Of a DNA stretch of 64,000 nt, positions 46,763 to 55,226 are shown piece by piece. Made by a program: the position numbers and the translations under genes. Within the stretch, counting starts at the first letter, position 1. Each line of letters starts with the position of its first letter. The notes beneath the pieces were generated by a model. It was not told the origin of the DNA. It ran no database searches and saw only the letters and a program-made list of their open reading frames with translations. Source of the DNA: Acuticoccus sediminis (GTDB lineage: Bacteria > Pseudomonadota > Alphaproteobacteria > Rhizobiales > Amorphaceae); the NCBI RefSeq assembly GCF_003258595.1, contig NZ_QHHQ01000002.1:62001-126000 (forward strand), written 5' to 3'.

Positions 46763-47967
46763 GCCGGGATCCGGGGCTCCAGCGCCCGCATGACGCCGCG
46801 CAGCTCGGCAAGGCCCTTGAGGCGGCCGATCGACGGGTAGCCCGGCTGCGCGCGGCGGCCGAGGTCGTCGAGGATGTCCTGGCCGTGGTCGGGGCGGAAG
46901 GGGATCGACCAGTCCGCGCGCCCTGCCCGCCTGCGCCGCGCCTCCTCCTTCAGCACCGCCTCGACGAGGGCGACCATGTCGGTGTCGCCGCCGAGGTGCT
47001 CGGCCTCGTAGAAGGAACCGCGCAGCGCGGACGTCTCGCGCTTGACGTTGCGAAGATGCAGGAAATGCACCCTGTCGCCGAGGCGCTCCATCATTCCCGG
47101 CAGGTCGTTGTCCGGCCGTGCGCCAAGGGAGCCGGAGCACAGCGTGATCCCGCTGGCCGGGCTCGGCACCGTGTCCATCACCGCCTTGTAGTGCGCTTCC
47201 GTGGACATGATCCGCGGCAGGCCGAGGAGCGGGAACGGCGGATCGTCGGGATGGCAGCAGAGGCGCAGGCCGAGCTCCTCCGCCGTCGGCACCACCTCGG
47301 ACAGGAAGTCGACGAGGTGGGCGCGCAGCGTCTCCTCGCTCATGGTGGCGTACTCGGCGAGGTGGCCGCGCACATCCTCCAGCGACATCTTCTCGGCAGC
47401 GCCCGGCAGGCCGAAGACGACGTTGCCGGTCAACTCCTCCCGCGCCTCGTCGCTCATCGCGGCGAAGCGTCCGGCGGCGTCGGCCTTCAGCGCGTCGTCA
47501 TAGTCGTCCGCCGCGCCGGGGCGCTTCAGGATGTGAAGGTCGAAGGCGGCGAAGTCGACCAGATCGAAGCGCATGCAGGTGGCGCCGGTCGGCAGACGCC
47601 ACGCGAGGTCGGTGCGCGTCCAGTCGAGGACCGGCATGAAGTTGTAGCAGATGACCTCGATCCCCGCCGCGGCGAGGTTGCGCAGCGACTCGCGGTAGGC
47701 GTCGAAGTGCGCCCGCCAGTCGCCCTGCTGCTTCTTGATGTCCTCGGAGACGGGCAGGCTCTCCACCACGTCCCAGCCGAGCCCTGACGGCGCACCGTCG
47801 GCCATCGTGGCGAGCTCGCGCTGGCGTCGGGCGATCTCCTCGGGGGTCCAGACCGCTCCGGTCGGAACGTGGTGCAGCGCCGAGACGACACCTTCCACGC
47901 CGGCCTGAAGTACGTCGTCGATCGACACGCGGTCGCGCGGTCCGAACCAACGCCATGTCTGCTTCAT
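46759..47967 (-). CDS. uxuA: Mannonate dehydratase
   Basis: Dehydrates D-mannonate to 2-keto-3-deoxygluconate. 402 residues of the UxuA TIM-barrel family: MKQTWRWFGPRDRVS at the start, ICYNFMPVLDWTRTDL, CCHPDDPP with metal ligands, CSGSLGARPDNDLP and HFLHLRNVKRE. ATG 47967 has GGGGAACTT upstream; the longer frame from 48009 is disfavoured. First gene of the minus-strand pair, divergent from gntR with about 100 bp between. Confidence 0.95.
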   Translation of the reverse strand: MKQTWRWFGPRDRVSIDDVLQAGVEGVVSALHHVPTGAVWTPEEIARRQRELATMADGAPSGLGWDVVESLPVSEDIKKQQGDWRAHFDAYRESLRNLAAAGIEVICYNFMPVLDWTRTDLAWRLPTGATCMRFDLVDFAAFDLHILKRPGAADDYDDALKADAAGRFAAMSDEAREELTGNVVFGLPGAAEKMSLEDVRGHLAEYATMSEETLRAHLVDFLSEVVPTAEELGLRLCCHPDDPPFPLLGLPRIMSTEAHYKAVMDTVPSPASGITLCSGSLGARPDNDLPGMMERLGDRVHFLHLRNVKRETSALRGSFYEAEHLGGDTDMVALVEAVLKEEARRRRAGRADWSIPFRPDHGQDILDDLGRRAQPGYPSIGRLKGLAELRGVMRALEPRIPA

Positions 47968-48027
47968 CGTGAAGTTCCCCTTTCGGCACCCGAGGTCTCT
48001 TATCAGCATTTTGCCGCGTTGCCGACT

Positions 48028-48043
48028 AGTATGGAAGTATGGT
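48028..48043. promoter_or_regulatory. Tandem AGTATGGA/AGTATGGT repeat, candidate GntR operator
   Basis: Two adjacent 8-bp units differing at the last base lie centrally in the uxuA/gntR divergent region. GntR/FCD regulators usually bind near their own start, so this is a reasonable operator candidate, but the repeat is direct and not a clear palindrome. Confidence 0.3.
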
Positions 48044-48070
48044 AACGCGGCTCCGTCTTGAGGAGAGGCG

Positions 48071-48820
48071 ATGTTCGCTGACGTTCAACCGCAGTGGTCG
48101 CTGGACCCGGCCCAGCCGATCGCCCCGCAGATCCACAGGATCCTGCGCGAGCGGGTGATCCTGGGAGACCTCACGCCCGGCCATAAGATCTCCGAGACCG
48201 AAATCGCCCTCAGCTACAACATCAGCCGCCAGCCTGTGCGCGAAGCCTTCATCAAGCTCGCCGAGGAGGGCCTCATGGCGATCCGCCCGCAGCGCGGCTC
48301 GATCGTCACCAAGATCGCCTTCACCGCCGTCCACGACGCCCGCTTCCTGCGCGAGGCGGTGGAATCCGACATCGTGCGCCTTCTCGCCGCACGCGCTGAC
48401 CCGGCGCTGGTGCGCGAGCTGCGGCGGCAGATCGAGCTGCAGCGCGACGTCGCCTCCACGCGGCCGGCGAACTTCATCCATCTGGACGAAGCGTTCCACA
48501 GGACGCTCGCGGAAGGCGCGGGCAAGGGCGGCGCCTGGCGCGTCATCCAGGGCCTCAAGGCGCAGATGGACCGGGTGCGCTACCTAGCGCTCGGCCAGTT
48601 TCCGCTGAACCGCCTGCTCACACAGCACATCGCCGTCGTCGACCGGATCGAGGCCGGCGACGTGCCCGGCGCGGAAGGCGCGATCCGCGTCCATCTGCGC
48701 GAAGTGCTCCGGGACCTGCCCGTGATCGTCGGCAGCCACCCGGAGCTGTTCGACGGCGTCCCGGACGGGGAGCTCCCCGAACCGCTCAACGCACCATTTA
48801 CCGGAGGAGGAAACACATGA
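48071..48820 (+). CDS. GntR-family regulator with FCD domain
   Basis: 249 residues. A winged helix (about 20-82: ILRERVILGDLTPGHKISE, then QPVREAFIKLAEEGL) is followed by an all-helical FCD effector domain (about 90-235) with metal-binding His positions (DEAFHRTLAEG, TQHIAVVDRIEAGD). FadR/UxuR-type proteins sense sugar acids. Position between uxuAB and the TRAP genes indicates control of this hexuronate pathway. The stop overlaps the dctP start by 4 bp. Confidence 0.92.
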   Translation: MFADVQPQWSLDPAQPIAPQIHRILRERVILGDLTPGHKISETEIALSYNISRQPVREAFIKLAEEGLMAIRPQRGSIVTKIAFTAVHDARFLREAVESDIVRLLAARADPALVRELRRQIELQRDVASTRPANFIHLDEAFHRTLAEGAGKGGAWRVIQGLKAQMDRVRYLALGQFPLNRLLTQHIAVVDRIEAGDVPGAEGAIRVHLREVLRDLPVIVGSHPELFDGVPDGELPEPLNAPFTGGGNT

Positions 48821-49794
48821 CCCTCAGCATGAGACTGAAAGGCCTCGCCGCGGCCCTCGTGGCGGCCAGCATCATCGCCGCGCCCGCCATGGCGCAGGAG
48901 AAGACGCTGAAGCTCGGCCACCTCGCCAATGAGGACAACCCCTGGCACAAGGCCTCGCTCAAGTTCGCCGAGGAGCTCTCCAGCCTGACCGACGGGCGCA
49001 TCACCGTCGAGGTCTTCCCGAACGAGTCGCTCGGCAAGGAGATCGACCTCATCAACGGCATGCAGCTCGGCACCGTCGACATGACGATCACCGGTGAGAG
49101 CCTGCAGAACTGGGCGCCGATGGCCGCCCTCCTCGCCGTCCCCTACGCCTACACCTCCATCGAGAACATGGACGAAGTGGCCGGCGGCGAGATTGGCGAG
49201 AAGATCAAGGCGCAGATCGTCGAGAAGGCGCAGATCCGCCCGATCGCCTACTTCGCCCGCGGCCCGCGCGAGCTGACCTCGAACCGCCCGATCAAGACGC
49301 CCGCCGACCTCAACGGCCTGAAGATGCGCGTTCCCAACGTGCCGCTCTTCGTCGACGTGTGGTCCGCGCTCGGCGCGCAGCCCGGCCCGATGGCGTTCTC
49401 GGAGGTCTTCACCTCGCTCCAGAACGGCACCATCGAGGCGCAGGAGAACCCCCTCGCCCTCATCCGCTCGGCGAGCTTCAACGAAGTCCAGAAGTACGTG
49501 AACATGACCGATCACGTCCGCTCCTGGATCTACCTCACCATCTCCGAGCTGACCTGGAGCCAGCTGTCCGAGGAGGACCAGGCAGCGGTGATGGAAGCGG
49601 CCAAGCGGGCGCAGGAGTATGAGCGCGGCCTGTTCGAGGAGTCCCTCGCCGCCGACCGCAAGTACCTGGAAGACAACGGCATGACCTTCGTCGAGGTCGA
49701 CGGCCCGGCCTTCCAGGCCGCCGCCAAGGACGCCGTGCTCGCCAACGTCAACGACGACATCAAGCCGATCGTCGAAGAGCTGTTCGGCCAGTAA
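48817..49794 (+). CDS. dctP: TRAP transporter substrate-binding protein (DctP type)
   Basis: 325 residues with a clear signal peptide (about 1-28, AAPAMAQE). Typical DctP features: LGHLANEDNPWHKA at the start, LADLNGLKMRVPN-like segment with the conserved Arg that binds the substrate carboxylate (about residue 170), and FSEVFTSLQNGTIEAQENP. Binds a sugar acid in the periplasm, by context probably a hexuronate or aldonate. GGAGGAGG precedes its ATG. It is separated from the permease genes by a stem-loop. Confidence 0.93.
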   Translation: MTLSMRLKGLAAALVAASIIAAPAMAQEKTLKLGHLANEDNPWHKASLKFAEELSSLTDGRITVEVFPNESLGKEIDLINGMQLGTVDMTITGESLQNWAPMAALLAVPYAYTSIENMDEVAGGEIGEKIKAQIVEKAQIRPIAYFARGPRELTSNRPIKTPADLNGLKMRVPNVPLFVDVWSALGAQPGPMAFSEVFTSLQNGTIEAQENPLALIRSASFNEVQKYVNMTDHVRSWIYLTISELTWSQLSEEDQAAVMEAAKRAQEYERGLFEESLAADRKYLEDNGMTFVEVDGPAFQAAAKDAVLANVNDDIKPIVEELFGQ

Positions 49795-49820
49795 GGCTCC
49801 GCTCCGCAGTCAGTCGGTTC

Positions 49821-49843
49821 GGGCCGGCCCGCGCGGCCGGCCC
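49821..49843 (+). promoter_or_regulatory. Stem-loop between binding-protein and permease genes
   Basis: GGGCCGGC (49821-49828) pairs perfectly with GCCGGCCC (49836-49843), with one further C-G pair inside. There is no T-tract, so it is more likely an mRNA-stabilising or attenuating element that keeps DctP more abundant than DctQM than a terminator. Confidence 0.6.
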
Positions 49844-49858
49844 GCCTCCGGAGGTGTT

Positions 49859-50368
49859 ATGAAGGTCATCGGCCATATCATCAGCGCGTTCGTCCTCCTG
49901 GCGCGGATCGGCGTCGGGATCGCCTTTGCCGTCCTGATCGCCACGGTCCTGGTGCAGGTGGTCGGCCGCCTCGTCGGCTCGGGTCCGGTGTGGACCGAGG
50001 AGCTGACGCGCTACGCTCTTCTCTACCTCGTCGCCTTCGGCGCGGGCCTCGCCTTCCGCACGGGCGACCTCGTCAACGTCGACGTCATCTGCGAATCGCT
50101 GCCGGGCAAGGTGCCCTGGATCCTGCGTCTCGTCGCGGCGATCTCGACGGCCGGGCTCGCGCTCTACCTGCTCGCCGGCGCCTGGCGCTTCACGTCGATC
50201 GGCAAGATGCAGACCTCGCCCGCCCTCGGCATCCACATGCACTACGTCCACTTCACGGTGTGGCTGATGCTCGCGCTGCTGGCGCTCTTCGCGGTGCTGC
50301 GCATCATCGGGATGCTCGCCGGCACGGAAGACGGAGCGCCGCGCAATTCTCCCGAGGACCTCTCCTGA
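49859..50368 (+). CDS. dctQ: TRAP transporter small permease
   Basis: 169 residues, four transmembrane helices (about 14-38, 54-72, 92-112, 132-155). VWTEELTRYALLYLVAFGAG is the recognisable DctQ signature. TCCGGAGGTG precedes the ATG. It overlaps the large permease start by 1 bp (TGATG). Confidence 0.9.
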   Translation: MKVIGHIISAFVLLARIGVGIAFAVLIATVLVQVVGRLVGSGPVWTEELTRYALLYLVAFGAGLAFRTGDLVNVDVICESLPGKVPWILRLVAAISTAGLALYLLAGAWRFTSIGKMQTSPALGIHMHYVHFTVWLMLALLALFAVLRIIGMLAGTEDGAPRNSPEDLS

Positions 50369-51645
50369 TGGACGTCGCTATTCTCTTCCTGGTGTTCGTC
50401 GGCGGGCTTGTCATCGGCATCCCCGTCGCGATCACCCTGGGCCTCTCCTCGCTCGCCTATCTCCTCGTCGCCGGCATTCCGCCGGTCGTCATGCCGCAGA
50501 AGATGTATGCGGGCATGGACGTCTTCGTGCTCCTGTCGATCCCCGGCTTCATCCTCGCCGGCAACCTGATGAACCGCGGCGGCATCACCCACCGCATCAT
50601 CCGCTTCGCCAACGCGCTGGTCGGCTGGATCCGCGGCGGCCTCGGCCTCACCAACATCGCCGCCTCGATGCTGTTCGGCGGCATCACCGGCACCGCCGTC
50701 GCGGACGCGGCGTCGATCGGCGGCGTGATGATCCCCGGCATGAAGAAGGCGGGCTATCCGTCCGACTTCTCCGCCGCCGTCACCGCCGCGTCCTCGACCG
50801 TCGGGCCGATCATCCCGCCGTCGGTGCCGATGATCATCGTCGGCGCGCTCTCCGGCATCTCGGTGGGCAAGATGTTCATCGCGGGCGCGGTCCCCGGCAT
50901 CCTCATGGGGCTCGCGATGATGGTGACGTGCTACATCATCTCCGTGCGCAAGAACTTCCCGCACCAGCCCTGGCAGGGCGGGGGCGAGGTGGTCCGTTCG
51001 TTCGGCGGCGCCATCTGGGCGTTGGCGATGACCTTCCTCATCATCTACGGCCTGTTGTCCGGCCTCTCGACCCCCACCGAGACCGCCATCATCGCCTCGG
51101 TCTACGCCTTCGTCGTCGGCGCGTTCATCTACCGCGAGCTGCCGCTGCGCGAGGTGCCGAAGATCCTGATCGACAGCGCCGTGTCGGCCGCCGGCATCCT
51201 CGCCCTGGTCGGCTTCGCGAACGTCTTCGGCTGGATCCTTGTCTCCGAGCGCATCCCGCAGATGATCGCCGACGGGGTCCTCTCGCTGACCGGCAACAAG
51301 TACGTCGTGATCCTCCTCATCAACCTGCTCCTCCTGTTCGTGGGCATGTTCATGGAGACCATCGCGGCGCTCATCATCCTGTTCGTGCCGCTCCTGTCGC
51401 TCGCGACCGCCGTCGGCATCGACCCGCTGCACTTCGCGACCTTCGCGGTCCTCAACCTCATGATCGGCCTCACGACGCCGCCGGTCGGCGTCTGCCTCTT
51501 CGTGTGCGCAGGCATTGCGCGGCTGCCTCTGGCGCCGGTAGTGGTCGCAATCGTACCTTTCCTCGTGACGAACATCCTGGTGCTGTTCGCGGTGTCCTAC
51601 TTCCCGCCGCTCGCCACCTGGCTGCCGTCCATACTCACGCCGTAG
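50368..51645 (+). CDS. dctM: TRAP transporter large permease
   Basis: 425 residues, about 12 transmembrane helices. Signatures: PGFILAGNLMNRGGIT, LFGGITGTAVADAASIG, ASSTVGPIIPPSVPMI and a C-terminal LNLMIGLTTPPVGVCLFV. Sodium-driven uptake together with DctQ and DctP. Full length. The dehydrogenase gene follows 11 bp downstream. Confidence 0.93.
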   Translation: MDVAILFLVFVGGLVIGIPVAITLGLSSLAYLLVAGIPPVVMPQKMYAGMDVFVLLSIPGFILAGNLMNRGGITHRIIRFANALVGWIRGGLGLTNIAASMLFGGITGTAVADAASIGGVMIPGMKKAGYPSDFSAAVTAASSTVGPIIPPSVPMIIVGALSGISVGKMFIAGAVPGILMGLAMMVTCYIISVRKNFPHQPWQGGGEVVRSFGGAIWALAMTFLIIYGLLSGLSTPTETAIIASVYAFVVGAFIYRELPLREVPKILIDSAVSAAGILALVGFANVFGWILVSERIPQMIADGVLSLTGNKYVVILLINLLLLFVGMFMETIAALIILFVPLLSLATAVGIDPLHFATFAVLNLMIGLTTPPVGVCLFVCAGIARLPLAPVVVAIVPFLVTNILVLFAVSYFPPLATWLPSILTP

Positions 51646-51656
51646 GAGCGGCTGTC

Positions 51657-52700
51657 ATGGAAACGCGCGTGTGCCGGCTGTACGGCCAGAACGACATCCG
51701 GATCGAAACCGATAGCGTCGCGGCCCCCGGCCCCGGCGAGGCGCTGGTCGCCATCTCCGCCGGTGGCATCTGCGGCTCCGACCTCCACTACTTCCAGGAC
51801 GGCGGCTTCGGCCCGATCCGCGTGCGGGAGCCGATCATCCTCGGCCACGAGGCTTCGGGGGTGATCGTCGACGTCGGACCGGGCGTGACCGGTCTTGCCG
51901 CCGGCGACCGGGTGGCGATCAACCCGAGCCGCCCCTGCGGCAGCTGCGCCTACTGCGAGGAAGGCCTGCCGATCCACTGCCTCAGGATGCGCTTCAACGG
52001 CTCGGCGATGCGTCTGCCGCACGAGCAGGGGCTGTTCCGCGACCGCATCGTCGTCGACGCGGCGCAGTGCGTGCCGGTCGGCGGCGACGTGACGATGGCG
52101 GAGGCCGCCTGCTCCGAGCCGCTCGCCGTCTGCCTGCACGCCCGCTCGCGGGCCGGCGACCTCTCCGGCAAGCGCGTGCTGGTCACCGGCGCGGGGCCGA
52201 TCGGCGTCCTGTGTGCCGCCGTCGCGGCCGAGGCGGGCGCCGCCGAGGTCGTCGTCACCGACCTTCAGGACATTCCCCTGAAGGCCGCCGCGGCGATGGG
52301 CGCGACGCGCACGATCAACGTCGCGCGCGAGGATGCCGAGATGGAGGCCTACGCCGCGGATAAGGGCTACTTCCACACCGCGTTCGAATGCTCCGCCGCG
52401 GCGCCCGCGGTGCGCACGGCGATCACCTCGGTGCGCCCGCGCGGGACCATCGTCCAGGTCGGCGTGACGGGTGACCTGCCGGTGCCGATCAACCTCCTTG
52501 TCAGCAAGGAAATCCGCTACCAGGGCACCCAGCGCTTCCATGCCGAGTTCGCGGACGCGGTCGCGATGATCTCCGAGCGCCGGATCGACCTGAAGCCGAT
52601 GATCTCGGCGAGCGTGCCGCTCGACGCGGCGGCTGACGCCTTCGCCATGGCCGGCAACCGGGCCGAGGCGATCAAGGTTCACCTCACCTTCGCGGGCTGA
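51657..52700 (+). CDS. Zinc alcohol dehydrogenase, probable L-idonate 5-dehydrogenase
   Basis: 347 residues of the MDR superfamily. Catalytic zinc site: Cys39 (GICGSDLH), His64-Glu65 (LGHEASG). Structural zinc Cys cluster at about 93-107 (CGSCAYCEEGLPIHC). Cofactor motif TGAGPIGVLCA. Closest in motif pattern to L-idonate 5-dehydrogenase and sorbitol dehydrogenase. In a locus with uxuAB and an SDR, oxidation of L-idonate or a related aldonate to 5-ketogluconate is plausible. Confidence 0.85.
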   Translation: METRVCRLYGQNDIRIETDSVAAPGPGEALVAISAGGICGSDLHYFQDGGFGPIRVREPIILGHEASGVIVDVGPGVTGLAAGDRVAINPSRPCGSCAYCEEGLPIHCLRMRFNGSAMRLPHEQGLFRDRIVVDAAQCVPVGGDVTMAEAACSEPLAVCLHARSRAGDLSGKRVLVTGAGPIGVLCAAVAAEAGAAEVVVTDLQDIPLKAAAAMGATRTINVAREDAEMEAYAADKGYFHTAFECSAAAPAVRTAITSVRPRGTIVQVGVTGDLPVPINLLVSKEIRYQGTQRFHAEFADAVAMISERRIDLKPMISASVPLDAAADAFAMAGNRAEAIKVHLTFAG

Positions 52701-52900
52701 CCAGCTCCCGGACGCGCCGCGACGACGGCGGCGCGCCCGGCTCCATGCGGTCCGGCGCACCCCGGCTCCGGCCATAGCGGGGCCCGATAGGTGCGCCGAT
52801 CCGCGGGGCACCCATGCTGTTCAGGGCGGGCCGGGCGATGGTACCACCGGGTCTCCCCCCGGCGCCTTCGCCATCCGCACTCGCACAGGGCCAGCCTTTC

Positions 52901-53668
52901 ATGACCGACCTCTTCGATCTCACCGGCCGCCGCGCCATCGTCACGGGCGGATCCGCCGGCATCGGTCTCGGCATGGCGCGCGGCCTCGCCGGCAAGGGTG
53001 CCGCGGTCGCCATCGTCGGACGTGACGGCGCGAAGGCCGAGGCCGCCGCCAGGACGCTCCGGGACAGCGGCGGCCAGGCGATCGCCCTCAGCGCGGACGT
53101 CGCCAGCGAGGCCGACTGCGCCCGCATCGTCGCCGAGGCGGCGGAGGCGCTCGGCGGGGTGGACATCCTCGTCAACAATGCCGGCACCAACGTGCGCAAG
53201 CCGCCCGAGGACTACACCCTCGACGAGTGGAAAAGCCTCATCGACACCAACCTGACGAGCGCGTTCGTCCTGTCGCAGGCGGTGTTTCCGTACATGAAGG
53301 AGGGCGGCGGTGGGCGGATCATCAATATCGGCTCGATGACGTCCCTCTTCGGTGCCCCCTTCGCGGCGCCCTACAGCGCCACCAAGGGCGGGATCCTGCA
53401 GCTCACCAAGGCACTCGCGGCGGCGTGGGCTAAGCACGGCATCTGCGTCAACGCGGTACTGCCCGGCTGGATCGACACCACCCTTACAGAACAGCTTCGC
53501 AAGGACGTGCCGCACATCAACGATGCGGTCCTTGCACGCACGCCCGCCGCCCGCTGGGGCCGGCCGGACGACTTCGAGGGCATCGCGGTGTTCCTCGCCT
53601 CCCCCGCGTCGGCCTTCGTGACCGGAGCCGCGATCCCCGTCGACGGCGGCTATTCCGCCAACGCCTGA
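52901..53668 (+). CDS. SDR, gluconate 5-dehydrogenase-like
   Basis: 255 residues: TGGSAGIGLGMARGL, NNAGTN, catalytic Ser in NIGSMTSLFG, YSATKGG, ending VTGAAIPVDGGYSANA. The start MTDLFDLTGRRAIVTG is typical of gluconate 5-dehydrogenases, which interconvert 5-ketogluconate and gluconate. That would follow from the idonate-type dehydrogenase directly upstream. The ribosome site at ATG 52901 is weak; an in-frame ATG at 52814 would add an atypical Pro-rich extension. Confidence 0.85.
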   Translation: MTDLFDLTGRRAIVTGGSAGIGLGMARGLAGKGAAVAIVGRDGAKAEAAARTLRDSGGQAIALSADVASEADCARIVAEAAEALGGVDILVNNAGTNVRKPPEDYTLDEWKSLIDTNLTSAFVLSQAVFPYMKEGGGGRIINIGSMTSLFGAPFAAPYSATKGGILQLTKALAAAWAKHGICVNAVLPGWIDTTLTEQLRKDVPHINDAVLARTPAARWGRPDDFEGIAVFLASPASAFVTGAAIPVDGGYSANA

Positions 53669-53688
53669 CCCCGGCTACCGGAGACCGG

Positions 53689-55080
53689 TCAGCGCCCGGG
53701 GCGTGAGCCGAAGTCCGGCACCGTGGAGCGCGGCGTGGCGAGGTCCCCAGCCGCGAGGAGCCGCGCCCACGCGGCCTCCGTCGCGGCCTGTGCGTTGCGC
53801 ACCACCTCGCCCTGGTCGAGCGTCAGCACCTTGCGGTCGCGCATCACGAACTCGCCGCCGACGACGACGGACTCGACGATCTCCGGCGTCCCGTAGTGGA
53901 CGATGTTGGAGACGAGGTTGATCGTCGGGCACAGCACCGGGTGCGCGAGGTCGATGATCGCGAGGTCGGCGCGCTTGCCCACCTCGACGCTCCCCATCTG
54001 GTCGAGCTCGCCGAGCGCGACGGCGCCGTTTCGCGTCACGCCGTCGAGCAGCGCCTGCGGCTGCGGATTGACGCTCCGCCCGCGGGTACCGCGATGCACG
54101 ATGGCGCCGATCGCCATGGTGGCGAACATGTCCTCGCTCATGTTGTCGGTGCCGAGCGCGATATTGACGCCAGCGTCGATGGCAAGGTCGGCCCGCGCGC
54201 GGTGCGGCCCGCGGCGGGAGGAGCTCGCCGGGCAATGCGCGAAGTGCACGCCCCTCTCGGCGAGGAGCGCGATGTCCTCCGCGGTGCAGTAGGTCCAGTG
54301 CGCGGCGACGACGTCCGGCCCCAGCCAGCCGTGCCGGTCGAGGTACTGCGCCGACGTCGCGCCGTGGGCGGCGCGCACCTGCTCGACCTCGCCGGGGCTC
54401 TGGGAGAGGTGCACCGTGCGGCGCAGGCCATGCCGGGCGGCGAGCGCGTTCAGCTCGCCCAGCATCCACGGCGAGCAATTGTCCGGTCCGTGCGCCGCGA
54501 TCTGCACGGTGACGCGCCCGTCCGCCGCGCCGTGGTACCGCGCGATGAGGTCGTGGGTGCGCTCCAGAAACGCCTCGCCCCAGGCGCGGTCGTAGACGTA
54601 GCGGCCACGGCGGATCTCGAGCGTCAACGCATCCGCCGCACTCTCCGACAGGTACAGCCGGAGGCCGGATTCGATCATCGCGTCGGCATAGCCCGTGACG
54701 TGGCGGAAGGGGTCGACGAGGGTCGTGGTGCCGGACCGGATCGCCTCCAGGCAGCCGAGCGTCGCCATCGCCGCCCGCTCCTCGGGCGTCATCGCGAAGC
54801 TGATCGGCGACATGTAGCCGTAGATGGCATCCCCGCTCATGTCCTCCACCGTGCCCCGCAGCACGGTGAGCACCGTGTGCGTGTGCGAGTTGACGAACCC
54901 CGGCAGGATCCCCTTGCCGGTGAGGTCGACGCGCTCGGCTTCGGGGTGCGCCGCCCGCAGCGCCGCCGGGTCCCCGATCGCGGTGATCCGCCCCCCGTCG
55001 ATCGCCACCGAGGTGTTCGGCAGCACCGACCGGGCATCGTCGCAGGCGAGGACGAGCGCGTTGTCGAGAAGTAGAACCAT
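53689..55080 (-). CDS. Amidohydrolase of the AtzA/TrzA/SsnA deaminase group
   Basis: 463 residues. Metal ligands visible: His66 and His68 in NSHTHT, a third His in VHLSQSPGEVEQVR, another in AAHWTYCTAED, and an Asp in LGTDNMSED. Preceded and followed by the small beta-sandwich. This is the cyclic-imidate/aminohydrolase family of chlorohydrolases and nucleobase deaminases; the true substrate is unknown. ATG 55080 starts the conserved N-terminus. Divergent from the triple-RidA gene, whose family handles enamine/imine products, so the two may belong to one pathway. Confidence 0.85.
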   Translation of the reverse strand: MVLLLDNALVLACDDARSVLPNTSVAIDGGRITAIGDPAALRAAHPEAERVDLTGKGILPGFVNSHTHTVLTVLRGTVEDMSGDAIYGYMSPISFAMTPEERAAMATLGCLEAIRSGTTTLVDPFRHVTGYADAMIESGLRLYLSESAADALTLEIRRGRYVYDRAWGEAFLERTHDLIARYHGAADGRVTVQIAAHGPDNCSPWMLGELNALAARHGLRRTVHLSQSPGEVEQVRAAHGATSAQYLDRHGWLGPDVVAAHWTYCTAEDIALLAERGVHFAHCPASSSRRGPHRARADLAIDAGVNIALGTDNMSEDMFATMAIGAIVHRGTRGRSVNPQPQALLDGVTRNGAVALGELDQMGSVEVGKRADLAIIDLAHPVLCPTINLVSNIVHYGTPEIVESVVVGGEFVMRDRKVLTLDQGEVVRNAQAATEAAWARLLAAGDLATPRSTVPDFGSRPGR

Positions 55081-55139
55081 GTCCGCCGCCTTCGGTTGGG
55101 ACCGCCGCGCCCGCTGAGCCGTCGCGGCGCGAACAATGC

Positions 55140-55174
55140 ACGCTAAGACGCTAAGTCGTTTGGAAAATCGATTT
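55140..55174. promoter_or_regulatory. Divergent control region: tandem 8-bp repeat and palindrome
   Basis: ACGCTAAG occurs twice in perfect tandem (55140-55155), followed 9 bp later by the palindrome AAATCGATTT (55165-55174). A TATGAT -10-like hexamer follows at 55177-55182, without a good -35. This lies between the amidohydrolase and triple-RidA genes and is a candidate operator for both. Confidence 0.4.
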
Positions 55175-55226
55175 CCTATGATTAACTGGCTGCGCATTTG
55201 GCGCAAGTCCGAAGAAAAGGCGACCC

